A DNA stretch of 64,000 nucleotides, taken from Goleter apudmare HA4340-LM2. Its GTDB lineage: Bacteria; Cyanobacteriota; Cyanobacteriia; Cyanobacteriales; Nostocaceae. This document shows, piece by piece, positions 47,042 to 56,135 of this stretch. The stretch covers positions 124,001 to 188,000 of the forward strand of contig JAHHHF010000074.1 in assembly GCA_019359495.1 (NCBI GenBank), in the 5' to 3' direction. The translations under genes were made by a program, and so were the position numbers. Position 1 is the first letter of the stretch. Each line of letters begins with the position of its first letter. The notes under the pieces are model-generated. The model was given only the letters and a program-made list of their open reading frames with translations, was not told the origin of the DNA and did no database searches.

Positions 47042-47142
47042 TTATCTCATTTTTGAATTTGTTATAACAGTCACAGAATATGCAATTTTCATATATTAAT
47101 GTTGAGTGATTGCAGTTCTCAACTATTCATCAATAATTAGTT

Positions 47143-47169
47143 ATCTGACTTCTTTAAAAAGTTGGGTAT
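47143..47169. repeat. Degenerate hairpin repeat
   Basis: ATCTGACTTCTTT... pairs imperfectly with AAAAGTTGGGTAT. It resembles the AGATCCCCGACTT hairpins at 17103 and 36613 with several substitutions. Confidence 0.4.
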
Positions 47170-47595
47170 CTGAACTTGGCAATTCTTACACATCAAATAG
47201 CAGCCCTGTTTTTGCAGTCACATAGGGAAATCGATGACTTTAGGGAACGAGGAAGTAAGAGCCTGGAATCAAGCAAAACGATAATCATTCACTCTCATTC
47301 TTTACAAAACTTTACATGTATTGATTTGATTTCACCTGCACTCAGCCAGATGCGATCGCCTGTATCTCTATCTCAAGACAGTTTCAGAGATAGATAGTTT
47401 GGCGGTAAAACAAGCAAATAACATCACGTTAGGATAATATAGGATAACAATTTAATTAAAACTTAATAATCAATTCACACTAACTTTAACTAAACCTCAA
47501 AAGACATCAAAAATTGATGATTTTTCTGAAGTTTAAAGAGTTATCATCGATACCAGAGATCAAAGTCAAAAACTTGCACGAACCGAATAAATGTA

Positions 47596-48153
47596 GTGAA
47601 CTATCCCAAGGTTTACACTTCGGAGCAAAGCTGTCCAATTAATTTAGTTGGCAAAACCGGACAAGCCGTTCAGATTTCAATTCATTCACCTAGTCAGTAT
47701 ATCTGTGCCAACTGCGAACAGATCATACCAGACTGGAAACAACAATCCTTTTTGTGGGTAGTGATTGTTTTACAACAGTCACGATATCAACTAGTAGAAA
47801 GAACGGCAAAGATAGAGTCAGAGAAAGAAAGGTTGCGAGAAAAGTTTATGAGGTTCGGCTGCGATTTGTCCTTTAATCTGCGCGATCGCGGTTATTTAAC
47901 AGACCTCATAGATCCTCGTACTGGCTATCCTTTACTTTCCCAACCTGGCCCAGTTCCCCATGATGACACAGCCGTTGCGAAAGCTTTGCTCAAGTATCCA
48001 GTAATTAAAAATCAATGTAGTGTACTAGTGCATCCATACTGGGGTGCGGCAGTTTATCCCAGCACCTTGATATCAGAAGCCTCACCTAGCATGATTACAT
48101 CTGTGATCAAAGGTATAGTACCTATGCATGGGTGGCAAGAAATTATCGAATAG
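47596..48153 (+). CDS. MMADHC (CblD)-like protein
   Basis: The 185-residue protein starts at GTG and resembles the methylmalonic aciduria and homocystinuria type D (MMADHC) family: VQISIHSPSQYICANCEQ, ERLREKFMRFGCDLSFNLRDRGYLTDLIDPRTGYPLLSQ (in pieces) and HPYWGAAVYP. In animals CblD steers cobalamin to its enzymes; what the bacterial form does is not known. The family's nitroreductase-like fold uses a Cys to bind cobalamin; candidate cysteines are Cys36/Cys39 and Cys87. It is divergent from the oxidase operon. The same window also encodes CobQ, so cobamides are made in this cell. Confidence 0.8.
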   Translation: MNYPKVYTSEQSCPINLVGKTGQAVQISIHSPSQYICANCEQIIPDWKQQSFLWVVIVLQQSRYQLVERTAKIESEKERLREKFMRFGCDLSFNLRDRGYLTDLIDPRTGYPLLSQPGPVPHDDTAVAKALLKYPVIKNQCSVLVHPYWGAAVYPSTLISEASPSMITSVIKGIVPMHGWQEIIE

Positions 48154-48434
48154 CCCTCGCTTGATCAGATTTAGGACTAGTACCGCCGTGAATTCAAAAT
48201 GAATACAGCGTAAGCATTTCGCTAATTTGGAATGGGTGGTTTATTTAAGCCGTGCGGCACTAAGTAAGTCGGTGGAAACCTAACTATGTTACGAAACGTA
48301 AATAGGCTTGAAACCTTTGCCAATGACAAATGACAAATGACGACCCTCTCCAGTTAACTTTATTTGCACCCACCTACTTAGTAAATTTCTATTCCACTGA
48401 AGATAATGGGATATTGGAATTAAATTAATCTTGG
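48154..48434. other. Intergenic stretch with AATGACA heptamer repeat
   Basis: The 281 bases between two convergent genes contain three tandem AATGACA-type heptamers at 48321-48342 and no gene. Confidence 0.5.
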
Positions 48435-50153
48435 CTACGGCTGGATTTCTGCTACTAAGCCGAGAATTTGGCGGTAATACTGGGTATTTCCTTGTTTATA
48501 ATACAGGTCAGCAGATTGTTGGAAATCAGCGATCGCTTGTGGTATATCTCCGAGATGGCGGTAGATATCAGCCCTGACAATGTGAGCTTCCGCCCAATGA
48601 GGCTGCAATTCCAAGGCGTGACTCAAGTCTAAAAGTGCTCCCTGTGAATCTCCTAATAGAGAGCGACTACGACCCCGGTTAAACCAGTCTTCTGCAAAGG
48701 TAGGCTCAATGTTAATTGCTTGGGTGTAATCATTTTGTGCGCCTTGATAGTCTTTGAGGGCATAGCGAGCGTTACCGCGATCGCTGTAAAATGCGGCGGA
48801 ATCAGGTTTTAACCGCAAAGCTTCAGTATAATCGGAGACGGCGCTTTCATAATCTTCTAGGGCATAACGAATAGAACCCCGATTGTAATAAGCTTCCACG
48901 AAATCAGGATTAATTTTTAATGCTTGATTGTAATCAGCGATCGCTCCTTGTGCATCGCCCATGAGGCGATGAGCGTTACCGCGATTGCAGTAGGCTGGAG
49001 AAAATTCCGGCTCAATTTCTAGAGCTTGGGTGTGATCTGCAATTGCGCCTGGATAATCTTGCAAGGCTTCCCGGACAATACCTCGACCGTAGTAAGCAGC
49101 AGCTAAGTTAGGACTGAAAAGCAATGCTTGATCGTAATCTTGAATTGCGCCTTGATAGTCTCCCAGACTACGACGAGCTTCAGCGCGATCGCAATATCCT
49201 TCTGCTAGTAGGGGATTGAGTCGCAGGAGTCGGGTGCTGTCTGCAATGGCTTCTTGATAGTTGCCCATACGGCGGCGAGCACTGGCGCGAAAGCCATATA
49301 CTAACCCAAGGGTGGGATTTTCTTGCAATGCTTGGTCATAATCGGCAATTGCACCCTCATAGTCTCCCAGCGCACTACGTACAAGGCCCCGCTCGTAATA
49401 AGATTCGACATCATGAGGATTGAGTTTAATAGCTTGGGTGAAATCTGCAATTGCTGGATAATATTCCTGGAGTTTTACGAAGACTAGACCCCGATTGTAA
49501 TAAGCGCCGGCAAAGTTGGGGTTAATTTCTATTGCCCGATTGTAATCAGCGATCGCATTTTGATCATCTGCAAGGGCGTAGTAGGCGTTACCTCGGTTAT
49601 GGTAAGCCTCTGCTAAGTTAGCATCGATTTTTAATGCTTGGTTGTGGTCGGCGATCGCTTGCTGATAGTCTTCCAAGAGATGGTAGATGTTACCCCGATT
49701 GCTATAAGCTGGGGCAAAAGTAGGATACACCTGCAAAGCTTGGTTAAAATCTGCGATCGCTCCCTGATTATCCCCTTGATCGCAACGGCTAATACCCCGC
49801 CCATGATAGACAGTAGCAATGTCAAAATTAATCTGAGTAGTTAGCTGGGGATTAATCTCTATTGCTCGTTGATAATCTGCAATTGCAGTTTCATAGTCGC
49901 CGATGGCAAAATAAGCTTTACCCCGACTGTGGTAGGATTCGGCTAGGTGGGGATTGAGTTGCAGTGCTTGATTGAGGTCAGCGATCGCCCCCTCATAATC
50001 TTCTAAAAAGTAACGCGCATTGGCTCTGTTACCGTAAGCCTCCGCAAAATTGACATCGATTTGTAACACTTGATCAAAATCTGCGATCGCGCCTCGATAG
50101 TCTCCTTGGAGGTTTTTGTCTAATCCCTGGTGAAATAAATCTTCAGCATTCAT
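48435..50153 (-). CDS. TPR-repeat protein
   Basis: The 572-residue protein is almost entirely tetratricopeptide repeats, about 16 units of 34 residues with the consensus AY-x-NRG-x-A-x-YAL-x-DY-x-GAIADYNQAL-x-I-x-P. There is no signal peptide, membrane segment or second domain. TPR solenoids bind other proteins, so a scaffold role is likely. Many units carry a HIP1 octamer in the codons for A-I-A, which makes repeat copies recombine easily. It is convergent with the MMADHC-like gene and divergent from the gene at 50429. Confidence 0.92.
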   Translation of the reverse strand: MNAEDLFHQGLDKNLQGDYRGAIADFDQVLQIDVNFAEAYGNRANARYFLEDYEGAIADLNQALQLNPHLAESYHSRGKAYFAIGDYETAIADYQRAIEINPQLTTQINFDIATVYHGRGISRCDQGDNQGAIADFNQALQVYPTFAPAYSNRGNIYHLLEDYQQAIADHNQALKIDANLAEAYHNRGNAYYALADDQNAIADYNRAIEINPNFAGAYYNRGLVFVKLQEYYPAIADFTQAIKLNPHDVESYYERGLVRSALGDYEGAIADYDQALQENPTLGLVYGFRASARRRMGNYQEAIADSTRLLRLNPLLAEGYCDRAEARRSLGDYQGAIQDYDQALLFSPNLAAAYYGRGIVREALQDYPGAIADHTQALEIEPEFSPAYCNRGNAHRLMGDAQGAIADYNQALKINPDFVEAYYNRGSIRYALEDYESAVSDYTEALRLKPDSAAFYSDRGNARYALKDYQGAQNDYTQAINIEPTFAEDWFNRGRSRSLLGDSQGALLDLSHALELQPHWAEAHIVRADIYRHLGDIPQAIADFQQSADLYYKQGNTQYYRQILGLVAEIQP

Positions 50154-50428
50154 CGAGTTTATTTTAGATTATGAGTGTTTGTAGATGTTTAGATATGCGT
50201 CAAGGGGAGCCAGTTCCTCTATTACAGCGCTGCACGCATCCTGCGGCGGGGGAAACCCCCTGTTCTGCGGACTAGCCTCAAGGATCAAAAGTTATTCTCC
50301 CCATCACCCCTGATACCTAGCGCGGGTACTGAGTTTCCCATTCACTGACTGACCTATGTCTATAGAAGTTTTTTCCACAGGCATAGGATAAACTGAACTG
50401 GATATCAGATTATCATTTTGATAAAAAG

Positions 50429-52285
50429 ATGATGATATCTGATATGTGTGAGAATTGCCAACAGGTCATAGAAGAGTTAAATATTAATATTGAGTTTTTC
50501 TTCCAGCAGTTAGATGGTCTTTTAAATAAAAAGCAACTCAACGAACTAGACAAGAGTATTATTTGTCAATCTCTGTTAGGATACTCTCGACAAGACATCG
50601 CTCATCGAGTCAATTTATCAGACCAAAAGATTAGAGATAGACTCAGTAATAATATTTATCCCAGAATAGCAGAAGCTCTGCATTTTGACCAAGAGCAGAT
50701 AGCTGGTAACTGGGTGATGATTTTGAATTTATTGCTTAATCCTAAGAATGGCTATAAATTAAATCCTGCCCCTCAATTAAATAATGATAACTTTCAAGGA
50801 AGCTTTGGCAGACAAATTTTTCTTTATCCCTCTAATCAAGAGATTGTGCAGTCTCAGATTGAAGGCACACAATTCTATCAGCAAGGACTCTACTACCAAG
50901 CATTGAAGTGCTTTCTCTCAGCTTGGAAACAAGAATTAAAGATTTATAAAACTGGTAATCCTGAAACTTTAATATATATTAATAATTGTTTAATTGAATA
51001 CAAACAATCTATTTTACGAGAGAAAAAAATCGAAATTTACACTTTAGCTGTAGTTGTGCCATTTTATCATAATCAAGGTCATGTTGCTGCTGAAATCTTG
51101 CGGGGAATTGCTCAAATTCAATTACAAATAAATATCCAAAGCTTTGAGAAGATATCTTTAGATCAAGAATTAAATTTGGATGATATTAAACCGGATATAT
51201 TTTTTACTCTCAATAACACAAGTAGATCAATAGCATTGCGGATTCTCATTGTCAATGACCCCAATAATTTATATGATCCATATAATCAAACAGCCGAGAA
51301 TTTAGCAAATTTAGCACCACAATTAAACCTCATGGCAATTATTGGTCATTATTCTAGTGAAATGACTAAAAAAGCCATGCATTTCTACGCCAAAAATGGG
51401 ATAAGTTTAATCAATGCTAGTAGCACATCTAATGAACTTTCCTGTCTATCGGGAGGTGAAAGTTTATCATTTTTTAGATTGACGACTCCAGATAGAATTA
51501 ATGCTGCACGGTTAGCTGATTATTTAACAGAAAATAGTGTCAATCAAGGTTTAAAAACAGTTGCCCTTATCTATAACAAAAATAGTACTTACAGTACATC
51601 ATACAAAAATAGTATCAAAGAATATTTAGAGCAAAAACCAGGACAGTTTAGTTTTTTAAAAGAATGTGATTATATCAGTGGAAATTATTATCAAATTCAG
51701 AATTATCTTGAAGAAATCAAACAAGTTAGTGTTGATATAATCATCATCATCCCTGATGGCGGAATTGAACCTAATTCTCTCAATAATGCTGGATTAATCA
51801 GCAGATTAAATCTCAACGACTGTCTGATAGCTGGTTCAGCTACTTTTTATCAAGAGAATGTTTTACATTGGATTCACGAACAAAGTCAATACAATACAAT
51901 TAATCAAGACGAGTATCAAATTGTTGCATGTATTCCTTGGCATTGGCAAAGTGAAACAAACGGGTGTAATAGTGCGAATACTTTAGCACAATATTTTTGT
52001 CAAATAGGTACTCAATTATGGGGAGAAGGAAACTTAACATGGCGCAGTGCTACAGCTTTTGACTCAGTATTAATAATTCTGAGGACTTTGGAGAAATATC
52101 ATAGTCAAGATAGTCAATCTTTGTTGATCCAGATGATTAAATATCTTAAAGAACAAAGAAATAAAGTTAAGGGCGTTACGGGAATTATCGAGTTTGATGA
52201 AAAAGGCGATCGCCTCAATCCGCCAACAGAAATAGTTGCTGTCACATGGAACGAAAGACAGCAAAAATGGCAGTGGGTTGTTTAA
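50429..52285 (+). CDS. Cytosolic HTH / periplasmic-binding-fold sensor protein
   Basis: The 618-residue protein has no signal peptide although its C-terminal two-thirds (about 200-610) reads as a type-1 periplasmic ligand-binding domain of the branched-chain amino-acid (LivK) kind: YTLAVVVPFYHNQGHVAAEILRG, NLMAIIGHYSSEMTKKAMHFY, DIIIIIPDGG and the C-terminal GVTGIIEFDEKGDR. The first 100 residues form a helix-turn-helix like those at the start of cyanobacterial vWA-MoxR/NACHT-associated proteins (SLLGYSRQDIAHRVNLSDQKIRDRLSNNIY, in pieces), and a short TPR-like stretch (150-190) links them. A cytosolic ligand sensor, perhaps in signalling or defence, is my inference. The ATG at 50429 is the first of two. 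Confidence 0.75.
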   Translation: MMISDMCENCQQVIEELNINIEFFFQQLDGLLNKKQLNELDKSIICQSLLGYSRQDIAHRVNLSDQKIRDRLSNNIYPRIAEALHFDQEQIAGNWVMILNLLLNPKNGYKLNPAPQLNNDNFQGSFGRQIFLYPSNQEIVQSQIEGTQFYQQGLYYQALKCFLSAWKQELKIYKTGNPETLIYINNCLIEYKQSILREKKIEIYTLAVVVPFYHNQGHVAAEILRGIAQIQLQINIQSFEKISLDQELNLDDIKPDIFFTLNNTSRSIALRILIVNDPNNLYDPYNQTAENLANLAPQLNLMAIIGHYSSEMTKKAMHFYAKNGISLINASSTSNELSCLSGGESLSFFRLTTPDRINAARLADYLTENSVNQGLKTVALIYNKNSTYSTSYKNSIKEYLEQKPGQFSFLKECDYISGNYYQIQNYLEEIKQVSVDIIIIIPDGGIEPNSLNNAGLISRLNLNDCLIAGSATFYQENVLHWIHEQSQYNTINQDEYQIVACIPWHWQSETNGCNSANTLAQYFCQIGTQLWGEGNLTWRSATAFDSVLIILRTLEKYHSQDSQSLLIQMIKYLKEQRNKVKGVTGIIEFDEKGDRLNPPTEIVAVTWNERQQKWQWVV

Positions 52286-52299
52286 GATTTAAAAGACAA

Positions 52300-52329
52300 A
52301 AAACTCTATCATTTTATAGATAGAGTTTT
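52300..52329. terminator. Bidirectional terminator
   Basis: AAAACTCTATC (52300-52310) pairs perfectly with GATAGAGTTTT (52319-52329) around an 8-base loop, between two convergent genes. Confidence 0.8.
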
Positions 52330-52349
52330 CCAGAAATCTCAATCAATAC

Positions 52350-53381
52350 TTAAGACCACCGGGGAATTACACCTACTTGCCAACATGTTTTAGCCTTGAC
52401 AATAATACCATTGTCCCGATCCGTCATCGTCGTCCAAAAATCACCATAATCGCCGCTAGTCCAAATACTATCTAATTCACTAAGCAGTTGGGCAAAACTT
52501 AATTGCAAATCATTCAAAGCATCTGACTGCGCTTGTGGATTTTGCTCATCATTATTAGTCGTATAAACTGCTGGTAAACCTTCTTTCTTAATCTCTAAAA
52601 GTCTTTCATAGTGAGAATATTCATTAAACTCATGAGCATCTTCTTGTTCATTCTCCAAACGATATTTCTCAGGTACAGCAAATTTATCTTCAGCAGTTGT
52701 ACCCTCACCTTGGAAACTAATTGTCTTTACAGCTTCTTGTGCATCTTCAAAGTTTGTGATTTTTTGTGTGAATCCTTCTTTGTCTGTGTCCCAAATAGCT
52801 TGCTGCTTTTGTGTATTCCAAGAAAAGTTATTTTCACCTACATAGTGGATACCTGCAACTAATGCGTCATACATTTCCCCAATCGTCTCATAAGGATACT
52901 GGGGTGTTTGATGATATTCTATATTCCAAATCTTCTTAAAATCATCTTCAACTTGGTTAATTACTGTTCTAATTCCCTTCTCTGGATGACGATGTGTTTC
53001 TAAACCACTAGGAGTTTCGATATCCAGCATTAAATCTAGAGTTGCTGCGTTTAAAGCATCCAACTTGGCATTGATTAATTTATGATGTCCAGTATCCGGA
53101 TTATTCGGGTCTAAGTAGGGAATAGGATTACCATCATACTTTGGTGCAGTAAATTCTGGCTGGGTGTCGAGTGCTAGGCAAAGATTAGCAGCTAGTTGTA
53201 GGTGCAGCATTTCTTCGATGCAGATACTCAACAGGGATTTATAGGCATAGTGACTTTTATCTTGGATAGAAGCAAGTGCAGTAAGGTAAAAAGGCAAAGT
53301 GTAAAGTTCCACCGCTACCGCCGTCTTTGCGTGATCCTGCACCAGCTGCTTAGTCCATGTTTTTGTCAGAGTTGTTGTCAT
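52350..53381 (-). CDS. Ferritin-like VioB/iminophenylpyruvate-dimer-synthase-type protein
   Basis: The 343-residue protein has the ferritin-like iron-binding core found at the N terminus of VioB (violacein pathway): ELYTLPFYLTALASI, then SICIEEMLHLQLAANLCLAL, where the Glu-Glu-x2-His cluster is a di-iron ligand set, and HYVGENNFSW further on. VioB itself is about 1000 residues, so this is a free-standing version. Violacein clustering partners (VioA, VioC-E) are absent, so it does not make violacein. It is divergent from the hyu operon across a 510-base gap. The substrate is unknown. Confidence 0.8.
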   Translation of the reverse strand: MTTTLTKTWTKQLVQDHAKTAVAVELYTLPFYLTALASIQDKSHYAYKSLLSICIEEMLHLQLAANLCLALDTQPEFTAPKYDGNPIPYLDPNNPDTGHHKLINAKLDALNAATLDLMLDIETPSGLETHRHPEKGIRTVINQVEDDFKKIWNIEYHQTPQYPYETIGEMYDALVAGIHYVGENNFSWNTQKQQAIWDTDKEGFTQKITNFEDAQEAVKTISFQGEGTTAEDKFAVPEKYRLENEQEDAHEFNEYSHYERLLEIKKEGLPAVYTTNNDEQNPQAQSDALNDLQLSFAQLLSELDSIWTSGDYGDFWTTMTDRDNGIIVKAKTCWQVGVIPRWS

Positions 53382-53694
53382 AGTAGTTTATTGCATTTCT
53401 ACAGGTAACTTTTGTGCTAAGTCCCTAGACTTTGCTGTAACACAAGATTACCTATACCAACAGTAAAATTATTTAGCAATACATAGTATTTAATATGACA
53501 TTAATCTTTACCAAAGCCAGATAAAAGCTGTCATTAATAAATAAAAGCTTAAGAGGTTAATCATCTATTTTTTAGTTAGAGAAAAGCTTACAAGTCACAC
53601 TAAATCTGGATAAATCTTGTTTTCTCCTCCCCTCTCCCCAAAATACGTAGACTTAATTTTTATTTTATAAACTGCTCATAGCTTTTGGTGATAA

Positions 53695-53708
53695 GTATTG
53701 CGATATAC
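53695..53708. promoter_or_regulatory. NtcA-like box GTA-N8-TAC upstream of hyuA
   Basis: GTA at 53695-53697 and TAC at 53706-53708 are separated by eight bases, the NtcA consensus. Unlike the oxidase promoter I see no TAN3T at 22 bases on the plus strand, so it may act by another arrangement. Confidence 0.35.
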
Positions 53709-53715
53709 CAAAATT

Positions 53716-53743
53716 AGATTTTGCCACATCTGTGACAAAATCT
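53716..53743. promoter_or_regulatory. 28-bp near-perfect palindrome, candidate operator
   Basis: AGATTTTG-C-CACA (53716-53728) and TGTG-A-CAAAATCT (53731-53743) match at 12 of 13 pairs with a two-base centre. It lies seven bases after the NtcA-like box and about 240 bases before hyuA, and looks like a dimeric repressor/activator site. Confidence 0.45.
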
Positions 53744-53982
53744 ACTACACCCGAAGTAGAAACGCCTTCAATTCTATTGCTAACCTACTTGTATGAAATT
53801 AAATAAATTAAGAACATTTAGTGAAACACAATGGGAATCAGCAACTAAAAATCTTTCAGCAAACCTGCTTGTTGTAAAACTGCGTTAGCTGTATGGGACT
53901 GCAAATAAGAATTGCCTTTCAAAGTAGCAACCAGCCTCAGATAGAATGTTTTTTGATTCAGGATTTTGTACAAAATAGAGCC

Positions 53983-56082
53983 ATGCTAAAAGTTTTTGCT
54001 GACCGGGGCGGGACATTTACAGATATAGTTGCTGTTACTAATAATCAGGCAATTATCGATAAACTCTTACAACATCCTGAGCGGTTTTTAATCGTTCCCT
54101 TGCCTAAACAGCAATGGGTGATAGTCTATAAATTGCTTTCAGAAAATCCCGAACAATATCAAGATGCAGCCATCCAAGGTATTCGAGATATCATGAATCT
54201 TGCCAGTCATGAACCAATTTCTACTCAGGCAATAGAAGTGGTGAAAATGGGGACAACTGTAGCCACAAATGCCCTATTAGAAAGAAAAGGAGATAGAGTT
54301 GTACTGCTGATTACCAAAGGATTTAAAGATGCATTGAGAATTGGCTACCAAAATCGTCCTCAGATATTTGCCCGACAAATTATTTTACCAACGATGTTGT
54401 ATGAACAGGTAATTGAAGTAGATGAGCGATATGATGCTCACGGTAAGGAATTAATTCCGGTAAATATTGCCCAAGTTAAAAACGATTTGCAAGCTGTACA
54501 TAACACAGGAATTAGAAGTTGTGCTATTGTTTTTATGCACAGCGATCGCTATCCTGAACACGAACAACAAGTAGCTACAATTGCTCAAGAAATAGGCTTT
54601 ACACAGATTTCTGTATCCCATCAAGTGAGCCAGCTAATGAAATTAGTTAGCCGAGGCGACACCACAGTTGTTGATGCTTATTTAACTCCGATCCTCCGCC
54701 GCTATGTTAATCAAGTAGCTAGTCAGTTACCTGATGTCAAATTAATGTTTATGAAATCTGACGGTGGCTTAGTTGCAGCCGCCCAATTTCAAGGCAAAGA
54801 TAGCATTTTAAGTGGCCCGGCTGGTGGTATTGTGGGTGCAGTCCAGACTAGCAAAAGAGCGGGTTTTGAGTTAGTAATTACCTTTGATATGGGGGGAACA
54901 AGTACAGATGTTGCCCATTTTAAAGGAGAATATGAACGACAACTAGACTCAGAAATTGCTGGTGCAAGGATGCGAGTTCCAGTATTAGCAATTAATACGA
55001 TTGCGGCTGGTGGTGGTTCAATTTTATTTTTTGATGGTTCCAGTTACCGTGTGGGCCCAGAATCTGCTGGCTCAAATCCTGGCCCTGCTTGCTACCGACG
55101 TGGCGGGCCATTAGCAGTGACAGACGCCAATGTGATGTTAGGCAAAATTCACCCCCAATATTTTCCCTCTGTCTTTGGCATGGATGGGAATTTACCACTA
55201 GATAAAAATGTTGTTGTAGAGAAGTTTACCCAATTAGCCCAAGATATTGCCGCCGTCACAGGCAACCATTCTACACCAGAACAAGTAGCATCTGGCTTTA
55301 TAGCGATCGCTGTGGAGAACATGGCAAATGCAATTAAAAAGATTAGTCTCCAACGCGGTTATGATGTTAGCCTATATACTCTTTGTTGTTTTGGCGGTGC
55401 AGGCGGACAAGTTGCTTGTTTAATCGCCGATACATTAGGAATGAAAACTATATTTCTTCACCCTTATGCTGGGGTTCTTTCTGCTTACGGTATGGGATTA
55501 GCTGATGTCCGCGCCACTAGAGTTATAGGAGTGGAAAAACCTTTAAATCAAGCAATAATTCCTCAATTAGTACAGTTAGCAGAGTTTTTAGAAACTCAAG
55601 CGAGAAGTGAACTCAGCAATAATGAAGGTAATACAGCAGAGGAAGTAGTCCGAAAACTAAATTTAAAATATGAAGGCACTAACTCCACTTTAACTGTTGA
55701 CTTTGCCTTGGATATAGCAGTAATGCAGCAAGCATTTACCAAAGAACATAAATCTCGTTATGGATTCATCCAATTAGAAAAAAACTTAATTATTGAATCC
55801 ATTTCTGTGGAAGTAATTCAGAAAATAGAGACTCCCGAAGAACCTTTAATTATTCGTACTCATCCTTTAGAACAAGTTCCTAAATCCGTGGCAATAGTAA
55901 AGATATTTACTGCTGAACAATGGCATGAAACTCCCGTTTATCACCGGGAAGACTTGCAACCAGAAGATATGATTAATGGCCCTGCAATTATTGTGGAAAA
56001 AATTAGCACAATTGTAGTCGAACCTCAATGGCAAGCCAAATTAACAGCACGTAATCATTTAATTTTGCAACGTATTGATTAA
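53983..56082 (+). CDS. hyuA: Hydantoinase/5-oxoprolinase A subunit
   Basis: From the ATG at 53983 the protein has 699 residues, starting MLKVFADRGGTFTDIV, the expected N terminus of the HyuA/oxoprolinase A family; the upstream ATG at 53893 adds an unrelated leader. It belongs to the actin-like ATPase fold: phosphate loop DRGGTFTD, VKMGTTVATNALLERKG, TFDMGGTSTDVA and NPGPACYRRGGPLAVTDANV. It should use ATP to open a lactam or hydantoin ring together with the B subunit. The split arrangement matches bacterial enzymes; animal 5-oxoprolinase has both halves fused. The DUF1445 gene follows 53 bases later. Confidence 0.93.
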   Translation: MLKVFADRGGTFTDIVAVTNNQAIIDKLLQHPERFLIVPLPKQQWVIVYKLLSENPEQYQDAAIQGIRDIMNLASHEPISTQAIEVVKMGTTVATNALLERKGDRVVLLITKGFKDALRIGYQNRPQIFARQIILPTMLYEQVIEVDERYDAHGKELIPVNIAQVKNDLQAVHNTGIRSCAIVFMHSDRYPEHEQQVATIAQEIGFTQISVSHQVSQLMKLVSRGDTTVVDAYLTPILRRYVNQVASQLPDVKLMFMKSDGGLVAAAQFQGKDSILSGPAGGIVGAVQTSKRAGFELVITFDMGGTSTDVAHFKGEYERQLDSEIAGARMRVPVLAINTIAAGGGSILFFDGSSYRVGPESAGSNPGPACYRRGGPLAVTDANVMLGKIHPQYFPSVFGMDGNLPLDKNVVVEKFTQLAQDIAAVTGNHSTPEQVASGFIAIAVENMANAIKKISLQRGYDVSLYTLCCFGGAGGQVACLIADTLGMKTIFLHPYAGVLSAYGMGLADVRATRVIGVEKPLNQAIIPQLVQLAEFLETQARSELSNNEGNTAEEVVRKLNLKYEGTNSTLTVDFALDIAVMQQAFTKEHKSRYGFIQLEKNLIIESISVEVIQKIETPEEPLIIRTHPLEQVPKSVAIVKIFTAEQWHETPVYHREDLQPEDMINGPAIIVEKISTIVVEPQWQAKLTARNHLILQRID

Positions 56083-56135
56083 TTCAAGTTGCAAGAGATA
56101 TTACATTGTAATTATCCTACATCAGGAGATTTGAA

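Larger units (their letters stand above)
46606..47595. promoter_or_regulatory. 1-kb divergent regulatory region of the oxidase operon
   Basis: It separates the minus-strand oxidase operon from the plus-strand MMADHC-like gene. It contains an NtcA-type promoter (separate entry), a hairpin repeat at 47143-47169 and long AT tracts. If the NtcA promoter is used, the operon has a leader of about 390 bases. A 73-codon plus frame at 47176-47397 has no protein-like features. Confidence 0.6.
53382..53982. promoter_or_regulatory. Regulatory gap between the VioB-like gene and the hyu operon
   Basis: About 600 bases of AT-rich sequence. It contains a consensus NtcA half-site pair and a long palindrome (entries below). 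A plus frame from an ATG at 53893 adds 30 residues to HyuA that do not look like the family start. Confidence 0.55.

Noticed and set aside
47176-47397. 73-codon plus frame in the oxidase/MMADHC gap
   Set aside because: Composition is not protein-like, there is no ribosome site and no family resemblance.
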